Assembly: GCA_027081565.1 (NCBI GenBank)
Contig: JALWKG010000177.1
Coordinates: 1 to 16,839, forward strand
DNA: 16,839 bases
Direction: 5' to 3'
Source of the DNA: Helicobacteraceae bacterium
GTDB taxonomy: Bacteria; Campylobacterota; Campylobacteria; Campylobacterales; Sulfurimonadaceae
Both the position numbers and the translations under genes were made by a program. Shown here piece by piece: positions 1-7,927 of this stretch (positions within the stretch are counted from its first letter, which is position 1; each line of letters begins with the position of its first letter). A model generated the notes under the pieces. It made no database searches and had not been told where the DNA came from. It saw nothing but the letters and a program-made list of their open reading frames with translations.

Positions 1-665
1 TCCCAAACACCACCTGCAGCGACAACCGGCATGCCACCCCAATTTGCAGCCTCAGCTACCACTGGTTCTACAAGGTTTTCAAGTTGGTTCTCTTCCATTT
101 CACACTGTTCATAGGTAAAGCCTTGATGACCACCACTTTTTGGTCCTTCTAGGATTACTGCATCAGGTAAACGATTATAACGCTTTTGCCAACGCTTAGC
201 GATGATCTTAAGTGCTTTAGGAGAAGATACAATCGGCACAAGTGCTACATCTGGATAACCCTCAGTAAACTCTGGCATATTAGTTGGAAGACCTGCCCCA
301 GTGATGATGATATCAAAACCGATCTCACAAGCATCACGAACCACACGGCCATAGTCGTTGATCGCGTAAAGTATGTTGACACCTAAAGGTTTATCCCCAC
401 AGACTTTACGTGCATTGTCATAGATCGCTTTAAGCCCATCTCTTGAGTAGAAATTCGCAGCATCCAGAGGACGTTCAGAAACCAATTTTTTTGAAAAGGC
501 TTTATCTTGATAATACCCTGTTCCCACACAAGAGACAATACCAAGACCACCCTCTTTTGAAACATTACCTGCAAGTTGATCCCAGCTGATACCTACGCCC
601 ATACCGCCTTGAACGATAGGCTTTTCTATAGTATATTTTCCAATTTTCAATGGTGAGAATGCCAT
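1..665 (-). CDS. Nitronate monooxygenase-like FMN oxidoreductase, 3' part missing
   Basis: The reading frame opens at ATG 665 and runs off the window start with 221 codons and no stop. The protein begins MAFSPLKIGKYTIEKPIVQGG and belongs to the nitronate monooxygenase / 2-nitropropane dioxygenase family of FMN-binding TIM barrels, which also includes FabK-like enzymes. Family marks are the GGMGVG loop at residues 20-25, an ITGAG strand near 121-125, SGGHQG at 177-182 and AAGG at 216-219, part of the FMN phosphate site. Members are usually about 320-380 residues, so roughly a third is missing. The stop of tyrS and this ATG share one base (TAATG, 667-663), so translation is probably coupled. 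An AAAGG lies 7-8 bases before the ATG inside tyrS. A homologue follows tyrS in Campylobacter as I recall. The true substrate is not known; cytosolic nitronate detoxification or a FabK-like role are both possible. Confidence 0.9.
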   Translation of the reverse strand, partial: MAFSPLKIGKYTIEKPIVQGGMGVGISWDQLAGNVSKEGGLGIVSCVGTGYYQDKAFSKKLVSERPLDAANFYSRDGLKAIYDNARKVCGDKPLGVNILYAINDYGRVVRDACEIGFDIIITGAGLPTNMPEFTEGYPDVALVPIVSSPKALKIIAKRWQKRYNRLPDAVILEGPKSGGHQGFTYEQCEMEENQLENLVEPVVAEAANWGGMPVVAAGGVW

Positions 666-1864
666 TATTTTACCTTTGCTCGTGCGAATTTACGTTTACC
701 AACCTGTAGGACATACTCGCCCCTTTCAAGTTGTAACTGTTCATCCGACACTTTTACTTGGTCTATTTTAACAGCACCTTGCTTAATATCACGCCGTGCT
801 TGCGATGTTGAAGGCTCAATGTTACATTCTTGTAAAGCTTTGGCGATCCAGATTGGACCATCAAGCTCAAATATGTCCATTTCCGTTGGAATCTGACTTT
901 TTGCGTGAACTTTGTCAAATTCTGCCTGTGCTGCGACAGCTGCCTCTTCACCATGGAAACGTGCTGTTATCTCATGGGCTAATGACTCTTTGACCTTTTT
1001 AGGATGCAAGGTTCCTTCAGTAACACCAGTTTTGATCGCTTCGATCTCTTTAAGTGTTTTAGCACTCAAAAGTTCAAAATAACGCCACATCAACTCATCC
1101 GAGACACTAAGGACTTTTCCAAACATATCGTTAGGTACATCTTCTACCCCGATATAGTTACCCAGACTTTTACTCATCTTTTGAACACCATCAAGACCTT
1201 CAAGAATCGGCATCATCAGAACCGCCTGCTCTTTTCCCACCTCATAAGTACGTTGTAGATGGCGTCCCATCAAAAGGTTGAACTTCTGGTCTGTTCCACC
1301 AAGTTCTATGTCACTTTTAAGTGCTACAGAATCATAGCCCTGCAGAAGTGGATACATAAACTCAGAGATAGAGATCGGTGTTTGAGACTTGTAACGTTTT
1401 TCAAAATCATCACGCTCCAACATACGTGCGACATTGAACGTCGTTGTAAGTTCAAGCATCCCGACACTCCCCAGATCATTTAACCATGAAGCGTTAAAAA
1501 CAACATCTGTCTTTTCAGGATCCAAGATCTTAAATACCTGAGTCTTATAACTCTCAGCGTTAATCTGAATCTGCTCAGGGCTTAACTGCTTACGTGTTTC
1601 ACTTTTTCCAGTCGGATCACCGATCTGCGCTGTAAAATCACCTATAAGGAACTGTATACGTGCTCCATACTTCTGAAACGTCGCCAACTTATGAAGTAAG
1701 ACGGTATGACCCAAGTGTAAATCAGGTGCGGTAGGATCAAACCCAGCTTTTACAGTGTAAGTCTTGCCCTCTTCAAAGTAAGCTTTTAAAAGTTTCTCTA
1801 TACGTTCGTTGTCTATGATCTCAGCTGTTCCACGCTGGATCTCTTGTAGTGCTTCTTGCATCAT
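665..1864 (-). CDS. tyrS: Tyrosyl-tRNA synthetase
   Basis: This class I aminoacyl-tRNA synthetase activates tyrosine with ATP and charges tRNA-Tyr in the cytosol. The 399-residue product is full length. It carries the HLGH signature near residues 50-53 in the Rossmann fold, GDFTAQIGDPTGK near 76-88, the KMSKS loop near 230-234, and a C-terminal S4-type RNA-binding domain (about 340-399, ending in basic KRKFARAKVK). The length and the HLGH/KMSKS variants fit the TyrZ-like bacterial subgroup. Two ATGs open the frame (1864 and 1861). A GAGGA lies 11 bases before the first and 14 before the second, so the first is preferred. The spoT stop is only 18 bases upstream, so the gene is most likely co-transcribed with spoT. 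It overlaps the next gene by one base. Confidence 0.97.
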   Translation of the reverse strand: MMQEALQEIQRGTAEIIDNERIEKLLKAYFEEGKTYTVKAGFDPTAPDLHLGHTVLLHKLATFQKYGARIQFLIGDFTAQIGDPTGKSETRKQLSPEQIQINAESYKTQVFKILDPEKTDVVFNASWLNDLGSVGMLELTTTFNVARMLERDDFEKRYKSQTPISISEFMYPLLQGYDSVALKSDIELGGTDQKFNLLMGRHLQRTYEVGKEQAVLMMPILEGLDGVQKMSKSLGNYIGVEDVPNDMFGKVLSVSDELMWRYFELLSAKTLKEIEAIKTGVTEGTLHPKKVKESLAHEITARFHGEEAAVAAQAEFDKVHAKSQIPTEMDIFELDGPIWIAKALQECNIEPSTSQARRDIKQGAVKIDQVKVSDEQLQLERGEYVLQVGKRKFARAKVK

Positions 1865-1882
1865 TGTTCTAATATTCCTCTG

Positions 1883-4036
1883 TTAATTACTACGATATGC
1901 ATCGTCAGTTCTAAAAAATTGTATGACCTTTATTTTCTGCTCTATTTTAGCACGGATACGGTTAAGATCGCCATCAGATGACTGAAATTCCAATTCACAA
2001 TAACGCACATGTTCCTCTTTCTCTTTACCCAGTTCAATACTGTTGATCTCTATGTTTATTTTTGCCAAATATGTCAGGAAACCAGCGAGTGCTCCTTTGG
2101 CATTTTGCATACTTACGATCATGTGATAGTTAAAGATCCGCTCTTTACGCCATCGCACAAACAACATCTTCGTCTCTTCTTCCATCATTTTGGCTGCATG
2201 TTTACACATCTTATGATGTACATGTGCCTTGGTGTCATGTTTAAAGGCTACGATCTCATCACCCGTTTTGGGATGACAACAGTAGTCAAATACAACATCT
2301 GAGATGTTATGGTTAGAAAAGAGTTCCAAAGAACCAAAACGATACTCTTTTAACTTAAAGCGGTGGGCCGTTAAAAATCGGGTGAAACGACCACGTGCCT
2401 GAATATCATGAACATAATTGTTGATCACTTCTCTCAAATAGTCTATATCTCTTGCCAGACGCACTCTGTTGTCTTTGTTACCATTTTCATGACACCACTC
2501 TTCAAGACGAGAGACCTTAAGATCCAAGATTCCAACCATGATCATCAAACCACTTTGAGAGTCTATCGCTTTAATTCGCTGGTTACAGTTGGTTCTGATG
2601 TTACTTTTGGCACGGGTTGTTTTGACAGCGTCCAACCATGAACAGCGTGTGATCTTCTCTTCAGCTGTCTCTATACCAACAATATCTCCATTATGCAGTT
2701 CACTTAAAAGTGAAGCCCGTTCTTTATTGATCAGACAGTATTCAGCAGTGTCTCCTATCTCTGAGTGAATGGCATAGGCAAAATCAAGTGCCACAGCACC
2801 ACGTGGTAGGGTAAACGGCTTTCCTTTTGGAGAGAATACAGTGATATCTTCTGAGTAAAGATCATTTTTCATCATCTCATAAAAATCTTCTGCTGACTCA
2901 TCTTGGTACTGAAGGTTATTTAACCAGTCAAGGTTGATAGTGTTACCACCACTTTTATACTTCCAGTGCGCAGCAACACCAAGCTCTGCTGTTTTGTTCA
3001 TCTCAAAAGTACGTATCTGGACCTCTAAAATAGAACTTTGGTGAAAGACAGTAGTATGGATTGTCTGATAACCATTCTCTTTAGCGATGGCAATGTAATC
3101 TTTAAAACGTGATGAAAGCGGTTGAAAGTGCAGGTGTACAAGACCTAAGACCTTATAACAATCTACAGGGTTCGCCACGATAATACGCACCGCCAAAAGG
3201 TCTAAGATCTCATCGATACCAATCCCTTTTCTCTGAAGCTTGAGATAGATAGAATAATGGTGTTTGACACGACTTTTAATCTGAAAATCTTTTTGCATAA
3301 AACCATTTTGCAAAATAAGTTTGGTCACCTCTTGTTGAAAGGCATTAAGTTTCAACTCTATGGCATGATAGTTTTCACTAAGATATTTTTGGATTTCCAT
3401 CTCTTCGTGTGGAAACACATATTTGAAACTCAGATCTTCCAAGAGATTTTTAACAAACGAAATACCAAGTCTGTGTGCAACCGGTGCATAAACTACCAAG
3501 GTCTCTTCAGCAATACGCTCTTGTTTATGCGGCGGCAATGCGTCTAATGTCAACATGTTATGAAGGCGGTCACAAAGTTTTACAACCAAAACACGAACAT
3601 CTTCGATGGAGGCCAGAAGCATCTTGCGAAAAGAGAGTGCCGAGACGATCAGTTTCTCATCAGAGACAGAACTGACAAGGTTCTCATCTCTTAACGTATC
3701 GATCTTGGTTAAACCACCTACTAAATGAGCGACATCTTCACCATAACGCACTTGCACCTCTTCTATGGTGATTGGTGTATCTTCCACAACATCATGTAAG
3801 AGTGCTGCGATGACCATCGACTCATCTTCGGTGATACGAGCAACGATTGATGCAACCAGTATAGGGTGGATAATATAGGGCTCACCACTACGTCTAAACT
3901 GACTTTTATGAGCTTGAGTCGCGTAATCCAATGCATCTTTTATAACCGCACTCGGTGTGATAGAGTCGTAGAGCAGACCTACCGCTTCTGGCACATTCTT
4001 GACACCTGTTATAGCTTCGATATTTACCTGATCCAT
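1883..4036 (-). CDS. spoT: Bifunctional (p)ppGpp synthetase/hydrolase
   Basis: This long RelA/SpoT homologue makes and degrades the alarmone (p)ppGpp, which drives the stringent response. The 717 residues show the full domain order. The hydrolase HD domain has HDVVED at 81-86 and CDRLHN near 155-160. The synthetase domain has LLAVRIIV at 280-287, RFKDYIA at 310-316, ENGYQTIHTTV at 320-330 and EVQIRT at 338-343. A TGS domain follows at about 398-460, then a Cys-containing region with DYCCHP, and a C-terminal ACT domain at about 650-715. The RxKD form of the synthetase loop, together with an intact HD motif, indicates that both activities are present, as expected for the only long RSH protein of Campylobacterota. 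It starts at ATG 4036 with AAGGG about 8 bases upstream. It has its own extended -10 promoter despite lying downstream of rpoZ. Confidence 0.97.
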   Translation of the reverse strand: MDQVNIEAITGVKNVPEAVGLLYDSITPSAVIKDALDYATQAHKSQFRRSGEPYIIHPILVASIVARITEDESMVIAALLHDVVEDTPITIEEVQVRYGEDVAHLVGGLTKIDTLRDENLVSSVSDEKLIVSALSFRKMLLASIEDVRVLVVKLCDRLHNMLTLDALPPHKQERIAEETLVVYAPVAHRLGISFVKNLLEDLSFKYVFPHEEMEIQKYLSENYHAIELKLNAFQQEVTKLILQNGFMQKDFQIKSRVKHHYSIYLKLQRKGIGIDEILDLLAVRIIVANPVDCYKVLGLVHLHFQPLSSRFKDYIAIAKENGYQTIHTTVFHQSSILEVQIRTFEMNKTAELGVAAHWKYKSGGNTINLDWLNNLQYQDESAEDFYEMMKNDLYSEDITVFSPKGKPFTLPRGAVALDFAYAIHSEIGDTAEYCLINKERASLLSELHNGDIVGIETAEEKITRCSWLDAVKTTRAKSNIRTNCNQRIKAIDSQSGLMIMVGILDLKVSRLEEWCHENGNKDNRVRLARDIDYLREVINNYVHDIQARGRFTRFLTAHRFKLKEYRFGSLELFSNHNISDVVFDYCCHPKTGDEIVAFKHDTKAHVHHKMCKHAAKMMEEETKMLFVRWRKERIFNYHMIVSMQNAKGALAGFLTYLAKINIEINSIELGKEKEEHVRYCELEFQSSDGDLNRIRAKIEQKIKVIQFFRTDDAYRSN

Positions 4037-4209
4037 CTCTACCCTTGCGTAATATTGACAAAATTATAGCAGGGGGAAATTAAAAAATATTATAAGGTAT
4101 TTTAGATATTAAAATAAGTTGGTATATCAGGAGGTTTTTGTAGTTAGAAATGTTTAAAAGGAGTGGAATAAAAAGATATATTAGAGGTGTGAGGACAAGC
4201 CTCGTTACA
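4037..4209. other. Intergenic region between rpoZ and spoT
   Basis: This 173-base AT-rich gap interrupts an otherwise tight gene block and I see no coding frame in it. On the minus strand it begins with a weak GAGG-cttgt-CCTC hairpin just after rpoZ (near 4190-4202), then a run of T near 4170, and ends with the spoT promoter. It may partly terminate pyrH-rpoZ transcription, but the hairpin is too weak to call a terminator. Confidence 0.5.
4063..4071 (-). promoter_or_regulatory. Extended -10 promoter of spoT
   Basis: On the minus strand the sequence reads TGCTATAAT, a perfect TGn-TATAAT extended -10 element. The predicted start of transcription is near 4056, giving a leader of about 20 bases before the spoT ATG at 4036. 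No TTGACA-like -35 box is visible, which is normal for sigma70 promoters of Campylobacter and Helicobacter. It would let spoT-tyrS be expressed independently of pyrH-rpoZ. Confidence 0.75.
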
Positions 4210-4425
4210 TTATTCGTTGTCTACAAATTCTTTAATGGTAACAACACCCTCTGCAAGTTCCATAAGTGCAAGGTCTGCAGCTTTCATTGTCTTAAGATCG
4301 ACGTTAAGTTTACTCTTAGCACCATTTAAAAGCTCTTCAGAACGCTTCGCTACGGCAATTGCCAGTTGGTAAGGGTCAATATTTGCTACTTCTAGTGCTT
4401 TTGCTGTTAATTCTTCTGTTCTCAT
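4210..4425 (-). CDS. rpoZ: RNA polymerase omega subunit
   Basis: The small omega subunit helps assemble and stabilise RNA polymerase by clamping the beta-prime subunit. The 71-residue product MRTEELTAKALEVANIDPYQ... has the family features: a helix containing YQLAIAVAKRSEELLNGA (residues 19-36; the usual form is RY.LA...AKRA..L..G) and a TMKAADLALMELAEGVV segment that matches the conserved K....ALEEIA..K region. The length is typical of epsilonproteobacterial omega. It starts at ATG 4425, with TAAGGAAAGAAAA from the end of pyrH placed just ahead as a ribosome site. Only 10 bases separate it from the pyrH stop, so the two form one transcript. In other bacteria omega participates in ppGpp binding, so its position next to spoT is functionally fitting. 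Confidence 0.93.
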   Translation of the reverse strand: MRTEELTAKALEVANIDPYQLAIAVAKRSEELLNGAKSKLNVDLKTMKAADLALMELAEGVVTIKEFVDNE

Positions 4426-4435
4426 TTTTCTTTCC

Positions 4436-5146
4436 TTATTTTACAATTGAACAATTAGTCATATCACCATTGATGATCTCTAATAGATTATTTTCTTTAA
4501 ACATGTCACATACGATGATCGGTAGTGCATTATCTTTTGCCAATGCAATAGAAGTGTCATCCATAACATTGATGTGTTGGGTCATCGCCTGATCGTAAGA
4601 GATTGTATCAAGCTTAACGGCATCTGCATACTTTTTAGGATCTTTATCGTAAACACCATCAACCTTGGTCGCTTTGATGATCATCTCTGCACCGATCTCA
4701 ACCGCACGAAGCGTAGCTGCTGTATCTGTTGTAAAGAACGGGTTACCTGTTCCTGCCGCAAAGATAACAACACGATTTTTTTCAAGGTGACGTACCGCAC
4801 GGCGCTGGATATATGCCTCTGCGATCTGTTCCATCTTAATGGCTGTCTGTACACGTACTTTCATACCTGCGTGTTCGCAAGCTTCTTGCATAGCAACAGC
4901 ATTGATCACAGTTGCCAGCATCCCCATGTAGTCACCTGCAGTACGACGAATAATACCATCTTGTGCAGCGGTCACACCACGAATAATATTACCACCACCG
5001 ATAACAATACCCACTTCGATGTCATTGTCAACCAGGGTCTTGATCTCGTTAGCGATATACTTTAAGATCTGTGTATCAATGCCGTGGCCATTTTCACCCG
5101 CGAGTGCTTCACCAGAGAACTTGACTAAAACGCGTTTAGAACTCAT
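4436..5146 (-). CDS. pyrH: Uridylate (UMP) kinase
   Basis: PyrH phosphorylates UMP to UDP with ATP, a step in pyrimidine nucleotide synthesis, and works as a hexamer in the cytosol. The 236-residue product belongs to the amino acid kinase superfamily: VLVKFSGEALAG (6-17) is the N-terminal phosphate-binding segment, VGIVIGGGNIIRG (45-57) is the GGGN loop, RRTAGDYMGMLATVINAVAM is the typical bacterial UMP kinase segment, and AAGTGNPFFTTDTAA (about 130-144) and KATKVDGVYDKDPKK (about 159-173) line the nucleotide site. Length and motifs are intact. It starts at ATG 5146 with AAGAGG seven bases upstream. It heads the pyrH-rpoZ transcript. Confidence 0.97.
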   Translation of the reverse strand: MSSKRVLVKFSGEALAGENGHGIDTQILKYIANEIKTLVDNDIEVGIVIGGGNIIRGVTAAQDGIIRRTAGDYMGMLATVINAVAMQEACEHAGMKVRVQTAIKMEQIAEAYIQRRAVRHLEKNRVVIFAAGTGNPFFTTDTAATLRAVEIGAEMIIKATKVDGVYDKDPKKYADAVKLDTISYDQAMTQHINVMDDTSIALAKDNALPIIVCDMFKENNLLEIINGDMTNCSIVK

Positions 5147-5174
5147 ACGATACCTCTTACTTTAGAATTTTGCG

Positions 5175-5209
5175 ATTATACTTAAGAGTTGCTTTAAGAG
5201 TGCTTTAAA
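5175..5209 (-). promoter_or_regulatory. pyrH promoter with phased repeats
   Basis: The minus strand has a perfect TATAAT at 5180-5175, giving a start near 5168 and a leader of about 20 bases. Upstream are three related units beginning at 5181, 5192 and 5203 (plus-strand CTTAAGAGTTG, CTTTAAGAGTG, CTTTAAACTAC), an 11-bp period close to one DNA turn. Periodic AT-rich signals upstream of -10 are known for Campylobacter sigma70 promoters and may replace the missing -35 box here. Confidence 0.6.
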
Positions 5210-5219
5210 CTACAGAACC

Positions 5220-5714
5220 CTACTGACAGCTTGAGGCCAAGTTCTTCAAAAGATGTCCCATCTTCTTAGGCATAGGTGACTTGGACAGTTCATAGATTTT
5301 ACTAAAAGTTTCTGGGTTTCGATACTCTACCACCGTTTCATCACTGCCCTGGCGAACCATAATACCAAGTGGCAGATCATAACCTATCTGAGCATCTACC
5401 TGTAACAGTTTGGTTCCGGCCTTGGGGTTACCAAATATAATGACCTTTTGAGGTGGTAAATCTAAACCCGTTCTCTGAGCATTTTTCTGATGATCGATCA
5501 CAGAAAATACGCCAAAACCTTTGATATTTTCTATCTTTGTAATAATACGCTGTATACAGATTTCCGTGTTAACAGATGACTTTACCTTTATAAGATCAGA
5601 TGCCAAGAGAGAGGTGAGTGAGGAGATTAGTAGAAGTGATAATGTTTTTTCAAAACTATTCCTTTTTTGAAGCAATAGTAACCAGTTAGTGCAGTGAAAG
5701 TTTGTGACCTTCAA
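5220..5714 (-). CDS. Exported DUF302 domain protein, start region probably disturbed
   Basis: The body matches the DUF302 family: KGFGVFSVIDHQKNA, PPQKVIIFGNPKAGTKLL, DLPLGIMVRQ and VVEYRNP occur in the usual order over residues 64-140. The function of DUF302 is unknown; members are small and often exported. Residues 21-40 (FEKTLSLLLISSLTSLLAS) are plainly a signal peptide, yet there is no start codon next to it. The two in-frame TTG codons (5714, and codon 14) have no ribosome site and add about 20 unlikely residues. A TTG at 5653-5651 has AAAGGA six bases upstream but is one base out of frame; a seventh A in the A6 run at 5645-5650 would give MKKTLSLLL. So this is a frameshift, an error or slippage. 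The gene follows the siroheme reductase (stop at 5744) and probably shares its transcript. Confidence 0.75.
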   Translation of the reverse strand: MKVTNFHCTNWLLLLQKRNSFEKTLSLLLISSLTSLLASDLIKVKSSVNTEICIQRIITKIENIKGFGVFSVIDHQKNAQRTGLDLPPQKVIIFGNPKAGTKLLQVDAQIGYDLPLGIMVRQGSDETVVEYRNPETFSKIYELSKSPMPKKMGHLLKNLASSCQ

Positions 5715-5743
5715 TACACTCTGAACGATAAGATGAAAAAAGT

Positions 5744-7654
5744 TTAATAGATCGCGATATAGTCGTTAAGTTCCGTAAAGACCTCTGCCCGTTTACTCTC
5801 ATCAGGATGAATCATCTTGTAGATCATCTCAGAGAGATTTTCATCAATAGAAGCATCTGTTTTGTGTGGCAGTTCCAGCTTGGATTTTAAAGTAGGCTTG
5901 AACATGTCGTAAGATTGATAGGCCTCTTTTTCAAGTAGCTGATAGTAGAGTTTACGTCCAAAATCAAAGATCTCAAACTGCTCAAACTTACCCGTTGTCA
6001 CATCGGTTCTAAAACCAAAGTTTATTTCTATATTTTTAGAGGTCAAATACGCTTTTAAACGCATCATAAAGGCAATAGCCGCATGAGTATAGTTTACAAG
6101 GACTCTGTCATGGAACAGTTCAAATGACTCAGTACCTTTTCTAAGACGTTTGTACTCCTGCATCAAAGGTGCTACCAATTGTGGTGCAAAACGTACCGGG
6201 ATCGCTTTTAAGACAGCATGCCCTTCAACACCCTCACCCGTTAATTTACCTCCTATTGAGATATGAACACCATACTCACTTTTACCATCAACCTTAGCCT
6301 TACAACCTTCAAAACCAAGATCACCCACACCATGGATACCACAACCCTTGACACAAGCAGACCAGTACATACGCACACGCCCTGAATCCAAAGGTACATG
6401 CTCACTCAAGTAGTTTGACATATCTATGGCATCTGGTTTGTTAGGGATGACTCCAAAAGGGCAGTGCTCTGTTCCAGCACAGGCAATCATATGGTTGAAA
6501 TACGGTGTATCAACACTTTTGTAGCTGCTAAAAAGTTCATGTTTCAGGCACTCCTCAAGTTGCTCTTTTGAGACACCCATAAGGTAGAGACTCTGCTCCA
6601 CATCAAAACGGATCTCACCATTACCAAACTTGATCGCAGCATCAGCAGCTTCAAGGAGACTGCTTCCCTTAAAGATACCGGAAGGAACCACCACATGAAG
6701 TGCAAAAGTACCATCACGCAGCTCTACTTTACCATGGTCAGGGTCACTAAAGTCCATCTGAGTCAAGGTTTCACCTGCTGTTGCAAAATTTATACCAGAT
6801 TTTTCTCTAATACTCTGTGACAGGGTAGCCATACCAACATCCTGGATCAAGAAAAAGAGTCTGTTTTTATTGCGGTTGTCTCGATAACCATAATCTCTGA
6901 AAAGCTCGATGAGGGCTTGGTACATTGTCATCACTTCATCTTCATCTTTCAAAAAGATATCAGCATTTTTAGCGATCTGCCCTACTTTGCCACCTAAAAA
7001 GAGGTTATAACCATACACACCTTCTTTCTGTGCCAACACAAAGCAGCAATCCTGTCCAAATGCGTTAGAACGGTTGACAAGCGATCCTGTAATACCCGTG
7101 TTGAACTTACGAGGCAAGACACTGATCCACTCATAATTTTGTAAAAACTTTGCCTGCATCTTTTCAAGAAGTGGTTGAGACGGTAAGAGAACATCTTTAC
7201 TCATGGCATCTAAAGGATCGTTCAAAATATTACGGAAGTTGTCCACACCGGTTTGGTAAGAAGAGATACCCACAGCATCCATACGTCTGAATATCTCTGG
7301 GACATCTTCTATATTGATGTAACGAAATTCGATCTGCATACGAGTAGTAATATCTATATAGTCTTGTCCAAAGTCACGTGCGATCTCACCAAGGACGATC
7401 GCCTGATCATGGCTTAGATGTCCACCAGGAACGCGGACACGGATCATAAACTGTTTTGGCGTCTGTGGACGGTCAAATAGACCAAAACACTTTAAAAAGT
7501 AAGAGAGGTCTTCTGCAGGAATGGCATCATAACCCTCTTTGGCATAGGTTTCTAACTGTTCAAAAGCCTCTTCAGGTTTTTTTAGAACCTTGACTTTCTC
7601 TATCTTGTTGACCTTGGCACTGCGTTTTTCAAAAGCTTCTTGTAGTAAAACCAT
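5744..7654 (-). CDS. Ferredoxin-type siroheme nitrite/sulfite reductase
   Basis: This is a siroheme and [4Fe-4S] enzyme that reduces nitrite to ammonia or sulfite to sulfide by six electrons. The 636 residues show the duplicated family layout. A first ferredoxin-like half includes QFMIRVRVPGGHLS (68-81) and DITTRMQIEFR (101-111). The second half carries the cluster ligands C392-x5-C398 (CAGTEHC) and C434-x3-C438 (CVKGC), followed by GVGDLGFEG. The ligand spacing is close to that of plant and cyanobacterial nitrite reductase. The last 100 residues are an extra segment I do not recognise. Sequence alone does not settle nitrite versus sulfite; annotation in related genera is mixed, and I lean to an assimilatory role. 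It starts at ATG 7654 with GGAGAG close upstream. A palindrome sits at the presumed transcription start. The DUF302 gene follows. Confidence 0.9.
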   Translation of the reverse strand: MVLLQEAFEKRSAKVNKIEKVKVLKKPEEAFEQLETYAKEGYDAIPAEDLSYFLKCFGLFDRPQTPKQFMIRVRVPGGHLSHDQAIVLGEIARDFGQDYIDITTRMQIEFRYINIEDVPEIFRRMDAVGISSYQTGVDNFRNILNDPLDAMSKDVLLPSQPLLEKMQAKFLQNYEWISVLPRKFNTGITGSLVNRSNAFGQDCCFVLAQKEGVYGYNLFLGGKVGQIAKNADIFLKDEDEVMTMYQALIELFRDYGYRDNRNKNRLFFLIQDVGMATLSQSIREKSGINFATAGETLTQMDFSDPDHGKVELRDGTFALHVVVPSGIFKGSSLLEAADAAIKFGNGEIRFDVEQSLYLMGVSKEQLEECLKHELFSSYKSVDTPYFNHMIACAGTEHCPFGVIPNKPDAIDMSNYLSEHVPLDSGRVRMYWSACVKGCGIHGVGDLGFEGCKAKVDGKSEYGVHISIGGKLTGEGVEGHAVLKAIPVRFAPQLVAPLMQEYKRLRKGTESFELFHDRVLVNYTHAAIAFMMRLKAYLTSKNIEINFGFRTDVTTGKFEQFEIFDFGRKLYYQLLEKEAYQSYDMFKPTLKSKLELPHKTDASIDENLSEMIYKMIHPDESKRAEVFTELNDYIAIY

Positions 7655-7663
7655 AATCTCTCC

Positions 7664-7682
7664 AAAAGGTATATCACCTTTT
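7664..7682. promoter_or_regulatory. Palindrome at the start site of the siroheme reductase gene
   Basis: A perfect inverted repeat, AAAAGGT-atatc-ACCTTTT, lies 9 bases before the reductase ATG. On the minus strand it directly follows a TATACT -10 candidate (7690-7685), so it would overlap the transcription start near 7678. This position suits a repressor operator, but it could also act as an RNA hairpin next to the ribosome site. Confidence 0.5.
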
Positions 7683-7684
7683 AT

Positions 7685-7690
7685 AGTATA
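7685..7690 (-). promoter_or_regulatory. Candidate -10 box of the siroheme reductase gene
   Basis: The minus strand reads TATACT, five of six matches to TATAAT, placed about 31 bases before the start codon. There is no clear -35 box. The overlapping TATAAA four bases on is an alternative. Confidence 0.45.
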
Positions 7691-7810
7691 AGTGATGAGA
7701 TTCTACCCCACTTTGTTGATATTTAGCTTGATTTTCTGCTTAAAAAACAGTCAGGACAAAATAATATATAGACTTTTATAATAATTCATGTAAAAATCAT
7801 TTACTTTTTA

Positions 7811-7856
7811 TGTTAGAATAGTATCATTACAGGGTACATAACACGCTGTTTATAAT
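7811..7856 (+). promoter_or_regulatory. Candidate promoters of the Lys/Ala-rich protein gene
   Basis: Two -10 candidates lie in the 273-base divergent spacer (7655-7927). One is the extended form TGTTAGAAT at 7811-7819; the other is a perfect TATAAT at 7851-7856 with TTACAG 18 bases upstream. The second gives a leader of about 65 bases. I see no other structured element in the spacer apart from the palindrome at 7664-7682. Confidence 0.45.
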
Positions 7857-7927
7857 GTACAAAAATTTATTTCATACTGTTGATTGGAGTATTAAAGTAC
7901 TCTTGACAGTAGAAAAGAGAGTCTATC

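Noticed and set aside
4574..5065. A 163-codon plus-strand frame opposite pyrH
   Set aside because: Cys/Thr/Asn-rich translation with no family resemblance, fully inside a conserved gene on the other strand.
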